A DNA stretch of 64,000 bases from Rhyzopertha dominica (lineage: Eukaryota; Arthropoda; Insecta; Coleoptera; Bostrichidae): positions 24,856,942-24,920,941 of the forward strand of contig QCXZ01000001.1 of NCBI GenBank assembly GCA_025024175.1, written 5' to 3'. Below, piece after piece: positions 24,717 to 36,419 of the stretch. Both the position numbers and the translations under genes were made by a program. The notes beneath the pieces were generated by a model. That model ran no database searches and had not been told where the DNA came from. It saw nothing but the letters and a program-made list of their open reading frames with translations. Position 1 is the first letter of the stretch, and the number at the start of each line of letters is the position of its first letter.

Positions 24717-24922
24717 TGTTAGGGTGGCTTCGATTTAGTGGACTGTATTACTTGGTTTTTAATATTACTACTGTGCTAGAAGCATTAATTGAATAGACTT
24801 GACAGTTTCATCAGTTTCTAATTTATTGCTGTTCGTTTACATACTTTTTTGTTTTTCTACTTGGCAACAAAATGTCATTGTATTGTTTGCCAAGTTTACA
24901 AAATTAAGGAAATATCCGAACA
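24717..24922 (-). repeat. 3' LTR of the BEL/Pao element (206 bp)
   Basis: Bounded by TGTT and AACA. Identical in sequence to 29755-29960 apart from the N in that copy. Preceded by CTTCT, the left target duplication. Confidence 0.95.
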
Positions 24923-24933
24923 TACTCCCCGCG
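24923..24933 (-). other. Polypurine tract of the BEL/Pao element
   Basis: The minus strand reads CGCGGGGAGTA directly before the 3' LTR. The GGGGAG core is a short but plausible plus-strand primer tract. Assigned from position. Confidence 0.6.
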
Positions 24934-25030
24934 TTGAACTACGTTCAAAACTAAATTTACAGGTAAGTACGTATAAATCATAAATAAAATTCAAATGGTA
25001 AGTTAATACATTGAGCAAAATTCTTATTAA

Positions 25031-28000
25031 TTAATCAGGTTTTCTTTCAGGCTGTTCTTCAGTAATGGGCAGCGGACACAACTTTACAACTGCTCGCTTA
25101 AAAATTCCTTTGGATGTTCGCACGCTTGCTACACGAACGACACCTTCACTGTCGGGATGCACCTCTGTGATTCTACCTAGAATCCATTGGCTGGGTGGAA
25201 GGTTTTCTTGTTTAATCAGAACAAGAGCTCCTATCTGAAGACGTTGCCCTGGATGCTTCCATTTACTTCGTTGTTGAAGAATGGATAGATACTCCGTAGA
25301 CCATCTTTTCCAAAAACTTTGGTACAATGACTGCAGAAACTGAACTCGAGACAACCGATTAATTGGTACTGGTTGCAGATTCATTTCTGGTAGAGTAGTT
25401 AATGGTCTTCCAATCAACAAGTGAGACGGAGTTAAAGGAGTGAGATCATTGGGATCGGAAGAGAGTGGATATAATGGTCTTGAATTCAGTACTGATTCAA
25501 TCTGAGTTAATACAGTGTATAATTCTTCGTAGGTAAGTTTAGTTTCTTGTAATACTCTTTTTAAATGGAATTTAACAGTTTTAATCCCAGACTCCCACAA
25601 TCCACCAAAATGTGGAGAATTTGGGGGTATAAATTTCCACGTAAATGACTCAATAGCACAATGGCTAACAATATCATGTTCATGAACCTTGAAAAATTGA
25701 AACAAATCATACAATTCTTTTTGAAAGTTTGTGCCATTATCAGACCATATTTGTGTCGGTTTACCTCGTCTTGATATAAAGCGCTTGAGAGAAGCCAAAA
25801 ATGATTGTGTGCTCAAATCAGAGCTTAATTCTAAATAGACAGCTTTACTCACAAAGCAGACAAACAGACAAATGTAACCTTTTGAAACTTTTGATCCACG
25901 ACCTCTTCTATCTTTAATTAAAATAGGGCCGGCATAATCAACACCAACTATGCTAAATGCAGGAGTTTCTGTAACTCTCTCTCGCGGAAGATTAGCCATA
26001 ATCGGGTTAATTGCATGCGGTTTTGATTTAAAACAAGTAACACATGAGCGTGTAACCTTTTTAGCACATAATAAGTTAACATGAGTGTTACCAAAATTGT
26101 CAATACTTCGAATATGAATAGAACTTCCATACGCAGAGTTAGATGAATCACAAAATCCGTGAATTTCAACTGAAACTGGGTTGGAACAAGTAAAATGACA
26201 TGAAATCTGAATAATATTAAGCACATGAAGTTGTTCTCTGAAAATAATCCATTTTTCATATAAATCTATTGGAACGGTATCATCCCAATCTAAATGCAAA
26301 GTCCATAGCTGTCGTATTATGATTTTTGCCAAAATAATGCAGGGGCTTACCAAGCCAAGGGGGTCGAAGACCTTTGATATTTCTGACAAAATAATTCTTT
26401 TTGTTATAGGAGAAATGGAAGAATTAGCAGAAATCTGGTAAGAAAATGTGTCTGAAATATTATTCCATACAACACCTAAGGTTTTAATTTGCTTGTCATG
26501 ACTAAAACTTATTACACTAGTTGGATCATTTTCATCCTTAAAAGATTGTGAAACATTACTACTATTTGAAATCCATTTCCTCAACGGAAAACATGCTTGC
26601 TGTAAAATCATTTTTAAAGTCTTGCAAGTAGCAATAGCATCTTCTTCAGAAGTAAAACTGATAATTAAATCATCTACATAAAAATGATTATTAATAATGT
26701 TAGAGATGACAGGATATTCATTTTCAACCTCATGAGCAAGTTGCTTTAAGCATCTAATGGCAAGATAGGGAGCTGAAGCTGTACCGTAAGTAATAGTATT
26801 TAGTGAATAAGTATCTATTTCTAGATCAGAATCGAATCTCCACACAATATTTTGCAGGTGTCTATCATCAGGATGAACAAGGATCTGTCTATACATTTTT
26901 TCTATATCTGCACAAACAGCAATGGGATGTTGTCTGAACTGTAATAATATAGAAAATAATTGTGTATGCACTGGTGGACCTACATGCTGAAGATCATTTA
27001 CAGACCAACCTGACGATGATTGCGCTGAGCCATTAAATACTACTCTTAATTTGGTTGTTAAGCTGCTTTTCCTTACAACTCCATGGTGAGGAAGAAAATA
27101 AACATTGGAGGATGTTTCCTTTATTTTAGTCATATGTCCCAAGTCTAAATACTCTTGCATAAATCTTGAATATTCTTCCTTCAAAATTGGGTCAGAAATA
27201 AATCTGTGTTCTAATTGCAACAGTCTTTTAATTGCTGACTGCTTCGAATCACCCAATTGAGAAGAAGGATATTTCAATGGAATTCTAACTATAAATCTAC
27301 CATCATCTTGACGAGTAATGGTTTCTTTAAAAAATCTTTCACAATCTGCATCATCTTTGGATAATTGTGTGGGACATTCATGCTCTTCAATTTCCCAGAA
27401 TTGGCGAAGATCAAAGGAAATATTCTGTGAAAAATAACAGTGCAACTGAGAAGCATTTTTTGGAACCAAACCTGAAGCAATCCATCCGAACTTAGTGTTC
27501 TGGAGAAAAGGTAAGTGTTTTGATAATTGTAATTGCCCTCTTTCTAGATATTCCCAAAAGTGACTAGCTCCTAGGAGTAAATCAACTTCAGAAGGTTTAG
27601 AAAAATCAGGATCTGCTAATTGAATGGTAGAAGGAATTTTCCAATCTACGGTATCAATTTCATAGGCAGGAAGATTACCAGCAATCTGCGGAATAACCAA
27701 ACAGGTAAGTTTTACACTATAATCGTTATAAATAGATTTAATTTTAATCTGACATTTGTGATTAAATGTTGATCCAGAATCATTTATTCCAGCAATAGAA
27801 ACATATGTAGGTTCCTTATTTAAACCTAATTTGTTGCACATTTTTGCAGATATAAAATTGGATTGGGAACCGCTATCTAAAACGGCCTTAACTAAATGCA
27901 TCGAACCATTTGCATCGTAAACATACAACCGAACTGTAGGTAGAAGAACACTACTTTGTTTGTCATGGCTAGACATAACTACTGAAGAATCTGGTACGAC

Positions 28001-29203
28001 AGCTGTTTCCTTAACTTGATGAAGTAAACTACTGTGCCTATTTTTACAGATTTTACAGGATCGTAACTTACATTTATTTACTGAATGACCTGTGCAAAGA
28101 CAATTTTCACAGAGCTTCAAATCTTTAACTTTTTCAATCCTTTCTGGAACTGTTAATTGTAGAAAATCAGGACATGAATAAATTAAATGTTGTTTTTTAC
28201 AGAAATTGCATTTATGATTTGTAGAAATCAAAGAATAATGCTTGTTTGTTCCATAATTGTTATTCTTAACAGATTTGGAACCATGGTTTAATTCAAAGGT
28301 TTCCAAGAAATCTGCTCTTTTATATAAGAAATCTTTGATATCATCTAGTTTTAATGAATTGCATGACATTTTAAATCGTTCCCACTCTCGGGCAGTAGAC
28401 CTATCAAGCTTTGATGAAATTAAGAAGACTAATAGAGCATCCCAATGTATGGTTGGTTGCTTGAGTACTTCTAGTGCACGCAAATGCTTGTATAAATTGT
28501 CTACTAATCTACGCAAAGCGACTGATGACTCTTTGGTTATGGGTTCTAATTCAAATATTGATTTTATGTGATTGTGCACTAATAACTTTGAGTTGTTATA
28601 CCTACTACATAATAATTCCCATGCAACATCATAATTTTCACTCGTAAATTCTAAAGATTGAATGATTTTCGCTGCATCAAGCTCTAAAGAAGCTTTTAAA
28701 TAGTGGAATTTTTGAATTTTGCTAATAGATTGATTTGAATTAATCAGACTTTCAAAAAGGTCCTTAAATTCCAACCATGAATCATAGTTACCTTGAAATT
28801 TAGGCAAATTAATTGTAGGTAATTTCACACCTTGAATATGTGGTAGCATATTGGGTGACTCAACTTTAATCTGAGAATGAACACTAATGCAAGAATCTAA
28901 AATCACTTGTGCCTGGGCCAACACATTAGAAATTGTATCGAAGAAGTTACTTCGTTGATCAAATTCTTCTGTTAAATTTGATTCATCGCAAATATTTTCA
29001 ATTTTTGTTTGAATCTGTTCAAAATCTGTGTGAACTAAACGCAAGTTTTCAACTCTAAATTTTAAATCTGCAATCTGAACATCATTTAGAGCTTCTCTCT
29101 CAGCACACATTTTTTTTAATGGATTGAGGAATGACACAAAATTAGTAAGTTTGTGTTTTATGGCACCTCGTTGTCGGTGTAACAACTTTATTTCATCAGC
29201 CAT
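25031..29203 (-). CDS. pol: BEL/Pao Gag-Pol polyprotein with in-frame loss of RNase H/integrase N-terminus
   Basis: 1390 residues from an ATG (MADEIKLLHRQ). In order: a helical Gag-like region of the DUF1759 type (residues about 1-310, with LPKFQGNYDSWLEFKDLFES); Cys-rich knuckles (CNFC, CENCLCTGH, CKIC; about 330-395); an aspartic protease of the A17 type with DSGSQSNF near 443; RT with VFNGSAQ and the catalytic FYVDD near 842; the Pao-type region (SKVFDPLGLVSP); and the start of RNase H with HGFCDSSNSAYG near 1017. At about residue 1046 the text jumps from LLCAKK to VTRSCVTCFKSKP, which is the end of the integrase zinc-binding region. The integrase core follows: D near 1087 (GVDYAGP), D near 1154 (WSDNGTNF) and E near 1203 (GLWESGIK). 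The frame stays open, so protease, RT and the integrase core may be made, but without RNase H it should not replicate alone. Confidence 0.93.
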   Translation of the reverse strand: MADEIKLLHRQRGAIKHKLTNFVSFLNPLKKMCAEREALNDVQIADLKFRVENLRLVHTDFEQIQTKIENICDESNLTEEFDQRSNFFDTISNVLAQAQVILDSCISVHSQIKVESPNMLPHIQGVKLPTINLPKFQGNYDSWLEFKDLFESLINSNQSISKIQKFHYLKASLELDAAKIIQSLEFTSENYDVAWELLCSRYNNSKLLVHNHIKSIFELEPITKESSVALRRLVDNLYKHLRALEVLKQPTIHWDALLVFLISSKLDRSTAREWERFKMSCNSLKLDDIKDFLYKRADFLETFELNHGSKSVKNNNYGTNKHYSLISTNHKCNFCKKQHLIYSCPDFLQLTVPERIEKVKDLKLCENCLCTGHSVNKCKLRSCKICKNRHSSLLHQVKETAVVPDSSVVMSSHDKQSSVLLPTVRLYVYDANGSMHLVKAVLDSGSQSNFISAKMCNKLGLNKEPTYVSIAGINDSGSTFNHKCQIKIKSIYNDYSVKLTCLVIPQIAGNLPAYEIDTVDWKIPSTIQLADPDFSKPSEVDLLLGASHFWEYLERGQLQLSKHLPFLQNTKFGWIASGLVPKNASQLHCYFSQNISFDLRQFWEIEEHECPTQLSKDDADCERFFKETITRQDDGRFIVRIPLKYPSSQLGDSKQSAIKRLLQLEHRFISDPILKEEYSRFMQEYLDLGHMTKIKETSSNVYFLPHHGVVRKSSLTTKLRVVFNGSAQSSSGWSVNDLQHVGPPVHTQLFSILLQFRQHPIAVCADIEKMYRQILVHPDDRHLQNIVWRFDSDLEIDTYSLNTITYGTASAPYLAIRCLKQLAHEVENEYPVISNIINNHFYVDDLIISFTSEEDAIATCKTLKMILQQACFPLRKWISNSSNVSQSFKDENDPTSVISFSHDKQIKTLGVVWNNISDTFSYQISANSSISPITKRIILSEISKVFDPLGLVSPCIILAKIIIRQLWTLHLDWDDTVPIDLYEKWIIFREQLHVLNIIQISCHFTCSNPVSVEIHGFCDSSNSAYGSSIHIRSIDNFGNTHVNLLCAKKVTRSCVTCFKSKPHAINPIMANLPRERVTETPAFSIVGVDYAGPILIKDRRGRGSKVSKGYICLFVCFVSKAVYLELSSDLSTQSFLASLKRFISRRGKPTQIWSDNGTNFQKELYDLFQFFKVHEHDIVSHCAIESFTWKFIPPNSPHFGGLWESGIKTVKFHLKRVLQETKLTYEELYTVLTQIESVLNSRPLYPLSSDPNDLTPLTPSHLLIGRPLTTLPEMNLQPVPINRLSRVQFLQSLYQSFWKRWSTEYLSILQQRSKWKHPGQRLQIGALVLIKQENLPPSQWILGRITEVHPDSEGVVRVASVRTSKGIFKRAVVKLCPLPITEEQPERKPD

Positions 29204-29735
29204 AACTTAATTGTTAGTCACAAAATCAAATAATTAATTGTACGAATAGCAAATCAAATAATCAATTATACAAATAGTAAATTATGTAATCAAGAAATCA
29301 AACTGTATGAATCACAAATCAAATTAATAAAGAAATGAAATTGTAAGAATAGCAAATCAAATGATAGAAATGGCAAATCAAGCTAATCAAAATCAAAATT
29401 GTATCGACAACAAAATCAAGAAATTAAATCATATGATTAGTAAATCAGGCTAATCAAAATCAAATTGAATAAATAGCAAATGGAAACTAATCAAGAATCA
29501 AACACTGTATTGTGTTTATAATCAGTAATGAATCAGTTTGTTAATCAGGAAGAAAATTGACAGAATTTTGACAAATAATCTTAATGGAATCAGGTCTCGC
29601 ACCTCACTTGCAACCGTTGTCTTCTTGCATCCGTTAATCTGTACATCTACCATCTACCTTCTGCTTGTAATTGTGGTAATGCTGACCTTCAAATCTGAAC
29701 TGATGGCTGACCAACTCTGCTTCAAACACAGCAAA
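29204..29735 (-). other. Leader of the BEL/Pao element with degenerate short repeats
   Basis: Between the PBS and the gag ATG. From 29221 to about 29490 the plus strand repeats imperfect units built on AATAGCAAATCAAAT and AATCAA, at least eight times at irregular spacing. The part nearer the LTR (29540-29735) is not repetitive. The role of the repeats is unknown; packaging or internal initiation are guesses. Confidence 0.6.
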
Positions 29736-29753
29736 TCCGTGCCGAATGGACCA
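29736..29753 (-). other. Primer-binding site of the BEL/Pao element
   Basis: One base inside the 5' LTR the minus strand reads TGGTCCATTCGGCACGGA. It starts TGG, as needed to pair with a tRNA CCA end, at the usual one-base offset. The primer tRNA should end ...GGACCA; I cannot name it without a tRNA search. Confidence 0.75.
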
Positions 29754-29754
29754 A

Positions 29755-29960
29755 TGTTAGGGTGGCTTCGATTTAGTGGACTGTATTACTTGGTTTTTAA
29801 TATTACTACTGTGCTAGAAGCATTAATTGAATAGACTTGACAGTTTCATCAGTTTCTAATTTATTGCTGTTCGTTTACATACTTTTTTGTTTTTCTACTT
29901 GGCAACAAAATGTCATTGTATTGTTTGCCAAGTTTACAAAATTAAGGAAATATCCGANCA
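29755..29960 (-). repeat. 5' LTR of the BEL/Pao element (206 bp)
   Basis: Direct copy of 24717-24922 with one N near its end. Followed by CTTCT (29961-29965), the right target duplication. Confidence 0.95.
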
Positions 29961-29965
29961 CTTCT

Positions 29966-32900
29966 AGACTTGGACATTATTGAAGATTTTAGAAGTTATA
30001 CATTTTTGTTANGAAAATTTGTACAACGCTTGTTGTATATAGGTACACCTATACTTAGTAATGAGTATAATCGCCAGAGCTAGGTAANGGCCAATGCAGT
30101 TTACGCTAACGACACTCATTTTAAATTTCATTAAAATTTTTTCGGTGGACGTCAATTTTAATATTAGATATAGATTATACACGTGTAACTGACGTCATTC
30201 TAACCTTCATATTCTCTTTCAAATAACTTTCACTTTCTAACAAGGAAACGTCATATTTCCTCTGAAAAAGAGTAAACTCAAGTACTAACCATTGTCCCAT
30301 CTCTTGTGATTTATTATTAACCGATGCTATATTAATAATTTCTTTGCTTCAAAACCATATAAGAATTCGCCAGTGCCAAGTACTGTTATTGCATGCAGCT
30401 CTCACTATTCCGGGACTACAAACAATAGACATCATGTTCTGCGGCAAAAAGAGGTTAATGTTGTCACCAGATGCTCCATCCATTACCTACAATACAGTCA
30501 TATGTTTATAAATAGAAATTATACACGCCGCGTTAATTAATAGTCAGAACCTTTATCCATCTTTGCATATGCGTGCTATTAACGTCCACAATCCCAATAA
30601 AAATGTTAAGTTAGCACCTTACGTGAGTCAAATAGGTCGCCAATAGCAATATTGTTTGCCCGATTGTTAGAGAAGGCTTTCTAATTCGATATTTTGAGCT
30701 AAATCTCCTTTTCATGCACTTGATAGGCAAATGCCAAAGTCTAAAAGCAAACTTCACCGATCTCGTAATATATCATCTTAGAGTGTCGGTTTTTGCGGGT
30801 GTGTGTTTATTTTGCGTAATCTTGGAAAGCCTTTGCAAATATTTGTTTTGTTTACAACAAGTGAGTTCAACACACTTTGCAATGATAATCTCGAGATCTA
30901 AGACAGATCAACTCTTTAATTTTATAGATTGCTGACGCTATTCATATTCTATGCCTATTTCCGTTTCATCACACAGGGATGTGTAACAGAACACATTTTA
31001 GTACAAGATGGAATCTGCTCAAATGGGTTTGTTGGTACTGCTGTGAGAGGAATAGTGACAATTTGGCTCAGGAATTTAAGATGAAAAGTATTTAACACGA
31101 CGTCAGGGTTGGCCGGAAAGACACCCTTAATTCAGTAATCATATAAAATTACGACGGTTTCGCCATTTAAACGAGAACAAACTTTAGCGAAACCTCACAG
31201 CGTTATCATAGTTAAAATTAGTGATCACTTTGCACTATTTAATCTACAGGTGTTGGGAACGAACGCAAGTTAAATGCTCTGTTAAAATTTAGGAGCTACA
31301 ATACTACTGCAAAATAGAAATGAGAAAATAAGATTCAACATATAAAAATCTTACAACTAGCTCTTTTGTTTAGCTGTTTAAACATTAATTGATTGAAATT
31401 TTTCAAAACTAGAGCACAATACCAAAAATAACTAAATGCATCAAACTTCAACCGCGAGAAGAGCACTGCTAAATCTTTCTAATGACTCTACAAAAAAATT
31501 TAGAAATTCCGATTTAAAATCGTTCTGAACCAATTACTGATTTGATATAAGCAACCAATTTGTCATTTGTCTACAAATTTTCAGTGGGGGAGGTCTGGAG
31601 CAACAGCTCTAGTTAGTCTGGAATACCACGTCTAAGCGACTTAAGGTTTTCTATATCTTAGATTATTCCTTTTCTACGAGATTGCAATTTGAGCCACCTA
31701 GCCCTTAGGAAAGAAAATATTTGCGAATTACCTTATCTGCCATCGGATCAGTAAAATTACTTAATCTTAATTTCCTACAATTAGCTCCGTGGTTTTATTC
31801 TGAGGAGACTACCGTCGCAGTTGCCAGGGCAAAAGAAAACCAGACTATACTAATCTCCTTCCGTTTTCTATCATTATACTTTTCCAAATAATGAACACGA
31901 CCTTTAAATTTTACTTTATTGACATACTTGGCTTCCCCTNGATCGGAGGAAATTAGCAAAATCTAATAAAAGCTAATACAAATANGGAATTTGTTCGTGG
32001 AAGCCGGCTGGTACATCTTGAAACCATAGACATGACACTTGTCACGCTCTCTCCCTCTCTCAACAAGTGAGCTTTACACTACCACCATTTATCACAATAG
32101 CAAAGGGTCTTTTTCTTTTGAAAACTGAACAAATACGACACAATAGCTAATCGTGCGTTCCAAATGACTCCTTCCAAGCGTCTAAAAGCGCAGATCTCCC
32201 TAAATTAATACATTCTGCCATAGATGGATAGTTAACTTACGACGTATGCCCTGCACCCCGATAGTGCTTGCCCTCTAGAGCCAGATAAAGCACACGTGTT
32301 TCGTCAACCTGTAACATCATTATCGTAGATTGCCAACCCTAGGTCCAAGTCTTTCGACCAGGCATTCACATGTATGAAACTATCAGACTAGCCCGAGCCT
32401 GGCTGCTGGAATAACGATCACATTAAATAACAGATTTACTCGTTGGTATCAAGGTAAGCTTTGGGTTACTACAGTAGATTAGAGAAACAACTTTGTCCAA
32501 CTATAATGAGAGTATATATAACTCGGAGAGTGTTATCAGCATTGATCAAGAGTTTATTAATAATAGCAGCTTCATTCGTAAAAAATGCATGTCAGACGTC
32601 TGCGCTTCGTGGTACATTTAGTTGCCACAAAGAACTCCTTGTATTGCAAATGTATACGTTTATAACCGGTAATTTATGTTGTGGTCACAATCGCACATAA
32701 TGAAAGAAATATCGACAAGTGTAGGAATGTTTGGAGCCCTGATTGTGTTTGCTTGTCGCATAGCACTTAGAGTGACGTAATTGCAATGTATTCAAGCGTT
32801 TAGTCCACACGATGACGTACGAAAACTACATTTTCCTGCAATAAATCGATTAAAGGTTAACTCGAGGGCTTATACCATATCGAATTTATGTTGTGTAACA

Positions 32901-35900
32901 ATGCGTAAAAGGTTCTTCAATCATTGATGATCTTCGAAGAACGCCTTACTACGTTGTAAAGAACGGAACAGTTTTCCCTCATTGAAAGTTGATTAATATG
33001 ACCAAATTTTATAATCTGTTTTCTAGAAACAACGCAATGCGTTGCCCAACCCTGATAATACTTTAAAACTTGAGATTCATGGTCGCATGGCCGAGGCGTG
33101 CTTAAAACTCCAAGGGGATATTCGTTTCACTTATGATCCGGACCTAGTTCGTGCGGAAAGTGCTAAAAGTTGTTAGGTAGTCATCGAATGCTAATTCAAG
33201 TTGCAGGCCGCCAGATGTTTGTAAACCTCCTCGAATATCGTTGGATTTGATCCAACCGTACGCGACATTGAAAAATTTAGATTGTGATCTCATTTATTAC
33301 GAGTAAAACTACTGCTGAAATACCGTGACTCACATGCAAGTGTGTGGTGCTACTCTTCTGTGAAGACGAAATAAATCTCACGGTAACTAGATCAGGCTTG
33401 GTGCCGAAAGTCGTTTGTTGCCAGTGATTGGTGTTAACGGGCTTCAGTCCGTTATCTTTGAAGCACCCGACATGAGATGTATTTGCATTTAAAAGCTGTA
33501 AGTGGTATAAATGCTCTGGACAAGCAGTTGATTCAGGACAATCTTCTATTGGGAGCACTTTAGGTTCAATTAAATTATCATTTAGATAATTGAAAGAATA
33601 ATGTGCATTCAAACTATTTTAGGCGTCTAATGGGTTGAAAGTTGAGAGTTCTTATAACTTTATGATATGGATGTGACCATCAAATTGTTTTAGGCATAAC
33701 ATAACTCCACCAATGCAAACTTCAGGACAATAAATAAACCATCAATATTTAAAAGACAGGGTCCCCAAAAGCTGCATCAGTATACTCCCTGGTGCTATGA
33801 AAAAATTTGGAAATTAAGTATTTTTCTTTGCTTTTTGAATACTAATAGGTATAGTTATACAAACTACGATCTGGCCAGTTTTTCTGAGGCTGGAAGTTTA
33901 TACCAGGCTAGACGCAGCAAACTACAAGTTCTTGTGGGGAAGGAATGATAGTAGGATCAATTGTAATGATCCATATTTGCGGAAAAGCCGCGTGCGCTAA
34001 AATTGGCCACAAAAACTGAATTTAGATTTTAAATATAACTATAAAATAATTACGGCAACCTGATTTACAGAAAGCAGGATCTTATTTGTTGTGTAACAAA
34101 CATGATGAACCACTACAGACCTCAGATAGTTCTTTATTATTCGTGTAAATATGAGGATAGAGAAACACAAATGATGCAAAAAAAACACACACATCCACTC
34201 ATAATATTTATTACCAAATAAATTATGCAAATAAAATAAGTCAGCGGTTGTGATGTATTAAAATAGGCAAATAACGTGCAAGAAAATAAACATCATTATT
34301 ATGCATTTTTATAACACATTTCGCTTGTTATTTGCCAATATGACTTCATGATTAATGACCCCATCTAAAAAAAAATATTACGTACAAAGCGGGCAATCCT
34401 TTTTTGATGCTTTTGAATTTGACATTATCTTAGTTTACTAATAATTACAGTAAGGTTTTCATAGCCAAAAATTTGGCTTTGTATATGAATTATTGGCGAT
34501 GTTTTGAACCTGTAGATGGATTTTTGTTCTCGAAAAAGTGTTGTTTTAACATTTTGCCGACAACTCTGGTCGGCATCAGCAAAAGAGGGTCTGTCTGCGC
34601 AGCTGAAAATTGACACTTTATTCATAGTTTTCTTCACTATGCTATTTTGTAGTGATTTTATAGCGACATATAGCGTTACACTTACTTCATCGAAAATAAA
34701 ATAAAGCCGAACTGAAAATGAATCCAACTGATTAGGCTAACCAAAACCATTCTCCCTTAATTTGATGATTTGATGTGTTAAGGTGTATATAATCAAACAA
34801 TGGTTTGGTTATAACGTTGATTCTAAAATAAAAGTCTATAGCTCAAGAAAAGAAACAGAAGCCCGCTTAAATTAGTGGTGACTACATCTTCAATAGATGA
34901 ACTTCTTATTATATGAACTTTACGTTACTTCATTACAGATGATAATGATACCAAATTTTATTTAAGGTTCACTTTAACGTGCTATAAAATAAAACGTCAT
35001 CTGTATCCTGTATCCATCTGCTACTGAATTTCACAAGGCGTCCAATGAATTTAGGCAATCTCAAATTCTATTCTATCGATTCAAATCTTTAAGATAATTC
35101 AATATGCAGTTTTATAACTTGCAGAAGCAACTGAGTGTCATTTCTATATGTTTTTAAGATTCTATTTTCATAGAATGTATCATTTGCGTGAAAAATATTA
35201 TTTTAGTCAACTGTTCTTCAGAAAACTATAAGTAAGTAGAAAGCGGTCAAGCTTCTAAACACCATCCTAAATGCCTTACATTTTACATAGGTTTAAGTCA
35301 TTTTTAACATTTTCGCAGCTCCCTGAGTGTCGATGCGTCTAAATGATCGTACAATAATTTAGCATACTAGGTAAAAAGAGATCTACTAGAAGCATCCCCT
35401 GCCATTGTGATGAAATATGGGTGACCCACACCGAAGTAGCCTAATAAGTTATCGAAAAGAGCAGTATATTTTATTAAAAAAACGCAAATTGAAAAATAAC
35501 TATAGCAATCTTTCACATTATTCCCAGAATAAAAGGATTATGTATACAAATTGCTAACGTATAAAATTATTTGAAGTAGGGTTGTTTTTATGTTCTATAT
35601 ACTTACAAGATTACCTAACCACGTTCACCCGAACAACAATCTCGAGAGTAGGTGTATTTGGTTTTCAGAATTAAAACGTTTTGTTTCGCCGTCGCTGACA
35701 TATGAATGGATTTGTACAAATATTGGTGGGATGTTCATTGAACCTCACGCTCATACTTCCGTAGGCGGTAATTTCCTGCAAACGCATCCCATACCCATAA
35801 ACGTAAACTATAAACAATAAACTGTTTATATTGCGGCATTCCTTTTCAATTCCTTTATGCAAGAACTAATCCATTTACTGAACTTACGGTATTAGTGTAA

Positions 35901-36411
35901 TTAATACAAGCGTGGATGCTATCCTTATATGAAATCGCTTGGATCAACAAAATAACCAAAAATTATGCAACCATATTAGACCTGGTGAAATTCTGCAGTT
36001 CTTGTCAGATACTTCTGTTACGTTTATAGCATACGTCCTCCATAAAAGAGCGCAATCAATCAGTTTAAGTTTCTCCAAGACAATATAAAGTCCCCAGCTA
36101 AGTGTTAGGAGATGTCTCTCTGCCGCTTTTGTTTGTTTATCCTTTCAAAACCCGAGCCACTAGCGGTAGCCGTGGGTTGTATGGAGGAACTTGTTGTTTT
36201 TGTAGTAGTAAAAGGCAGTGGATAAGAACAGCGGCGTAACTACTATTTTTTATTCTTTGTTGCGAGTCAATTGAGCGTATATACTAAGGTTTCCGTTTCT
36301 ACAAGGATACGTTAATGCGTACAGGTATCTGGAAGAATGTATAGTGTTCTTGGCGGCTAACTATAGTAGTGTTAGTTGTTACAAATTGTTGAGCTTAAAT
36401 ATGACTGAATG
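29966..36411. other. Long AT-rich stretch, no gene recognised
   Basis: About 6.4 kb without a protein family or RNA gene that I can support. The longest open frame (33277-33612, -, 111 codons) has no known motif and no splice context. Isolated Ns occur at about 30012, 30088, 31940 and 31985. Confidence 0.45.
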
Positions 36412-36419
36412 CACATATG
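36412..36419. repeat. Left 8-bp target-site duplication of the hAT-type element
   Basis: CACATATG, repeated at 38623-38630 on the other side of the element. Confidence 0.7.

Larger units (their letters stand above)
24717..29960 (-). mobile_element. BEL/Pao LTR retrotransposon, internal-deletion derivative, complete ends
   Basis: A 5244-bp element on the minus strand. Two 206-bp LTRs (TGTTAG...GAACA) are identical wherever both are called; the right copy has one N. The insertion is flanked by the 5-bp duplication CTTCT (24712-24716 and 29961-29965), the size expected for BEL/Pao. It has a PBS one base inside the right (5') LTR, a 1390-codon ORF and a purine tract before the left (3') LTR. LTR identity means a very recent insertion. 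BEL/Pao polyproteins are usually about 1700-1900 residues. The shortfall falls between RNase H and integrase, so this copy is a deletion derivative. Confidence 0.95.

Noticed and set aside
28257..28571. Plus-strand 104-codon frame inside the BEL element
   Set aside because: Antisense shadow of gag in the 1390-codon ORF.
33277..33612. 111-codon minus-strand frame
   Set aside because: No motif, splice context or repeats; consistent with a chance ORF in 6 kb of DNA.
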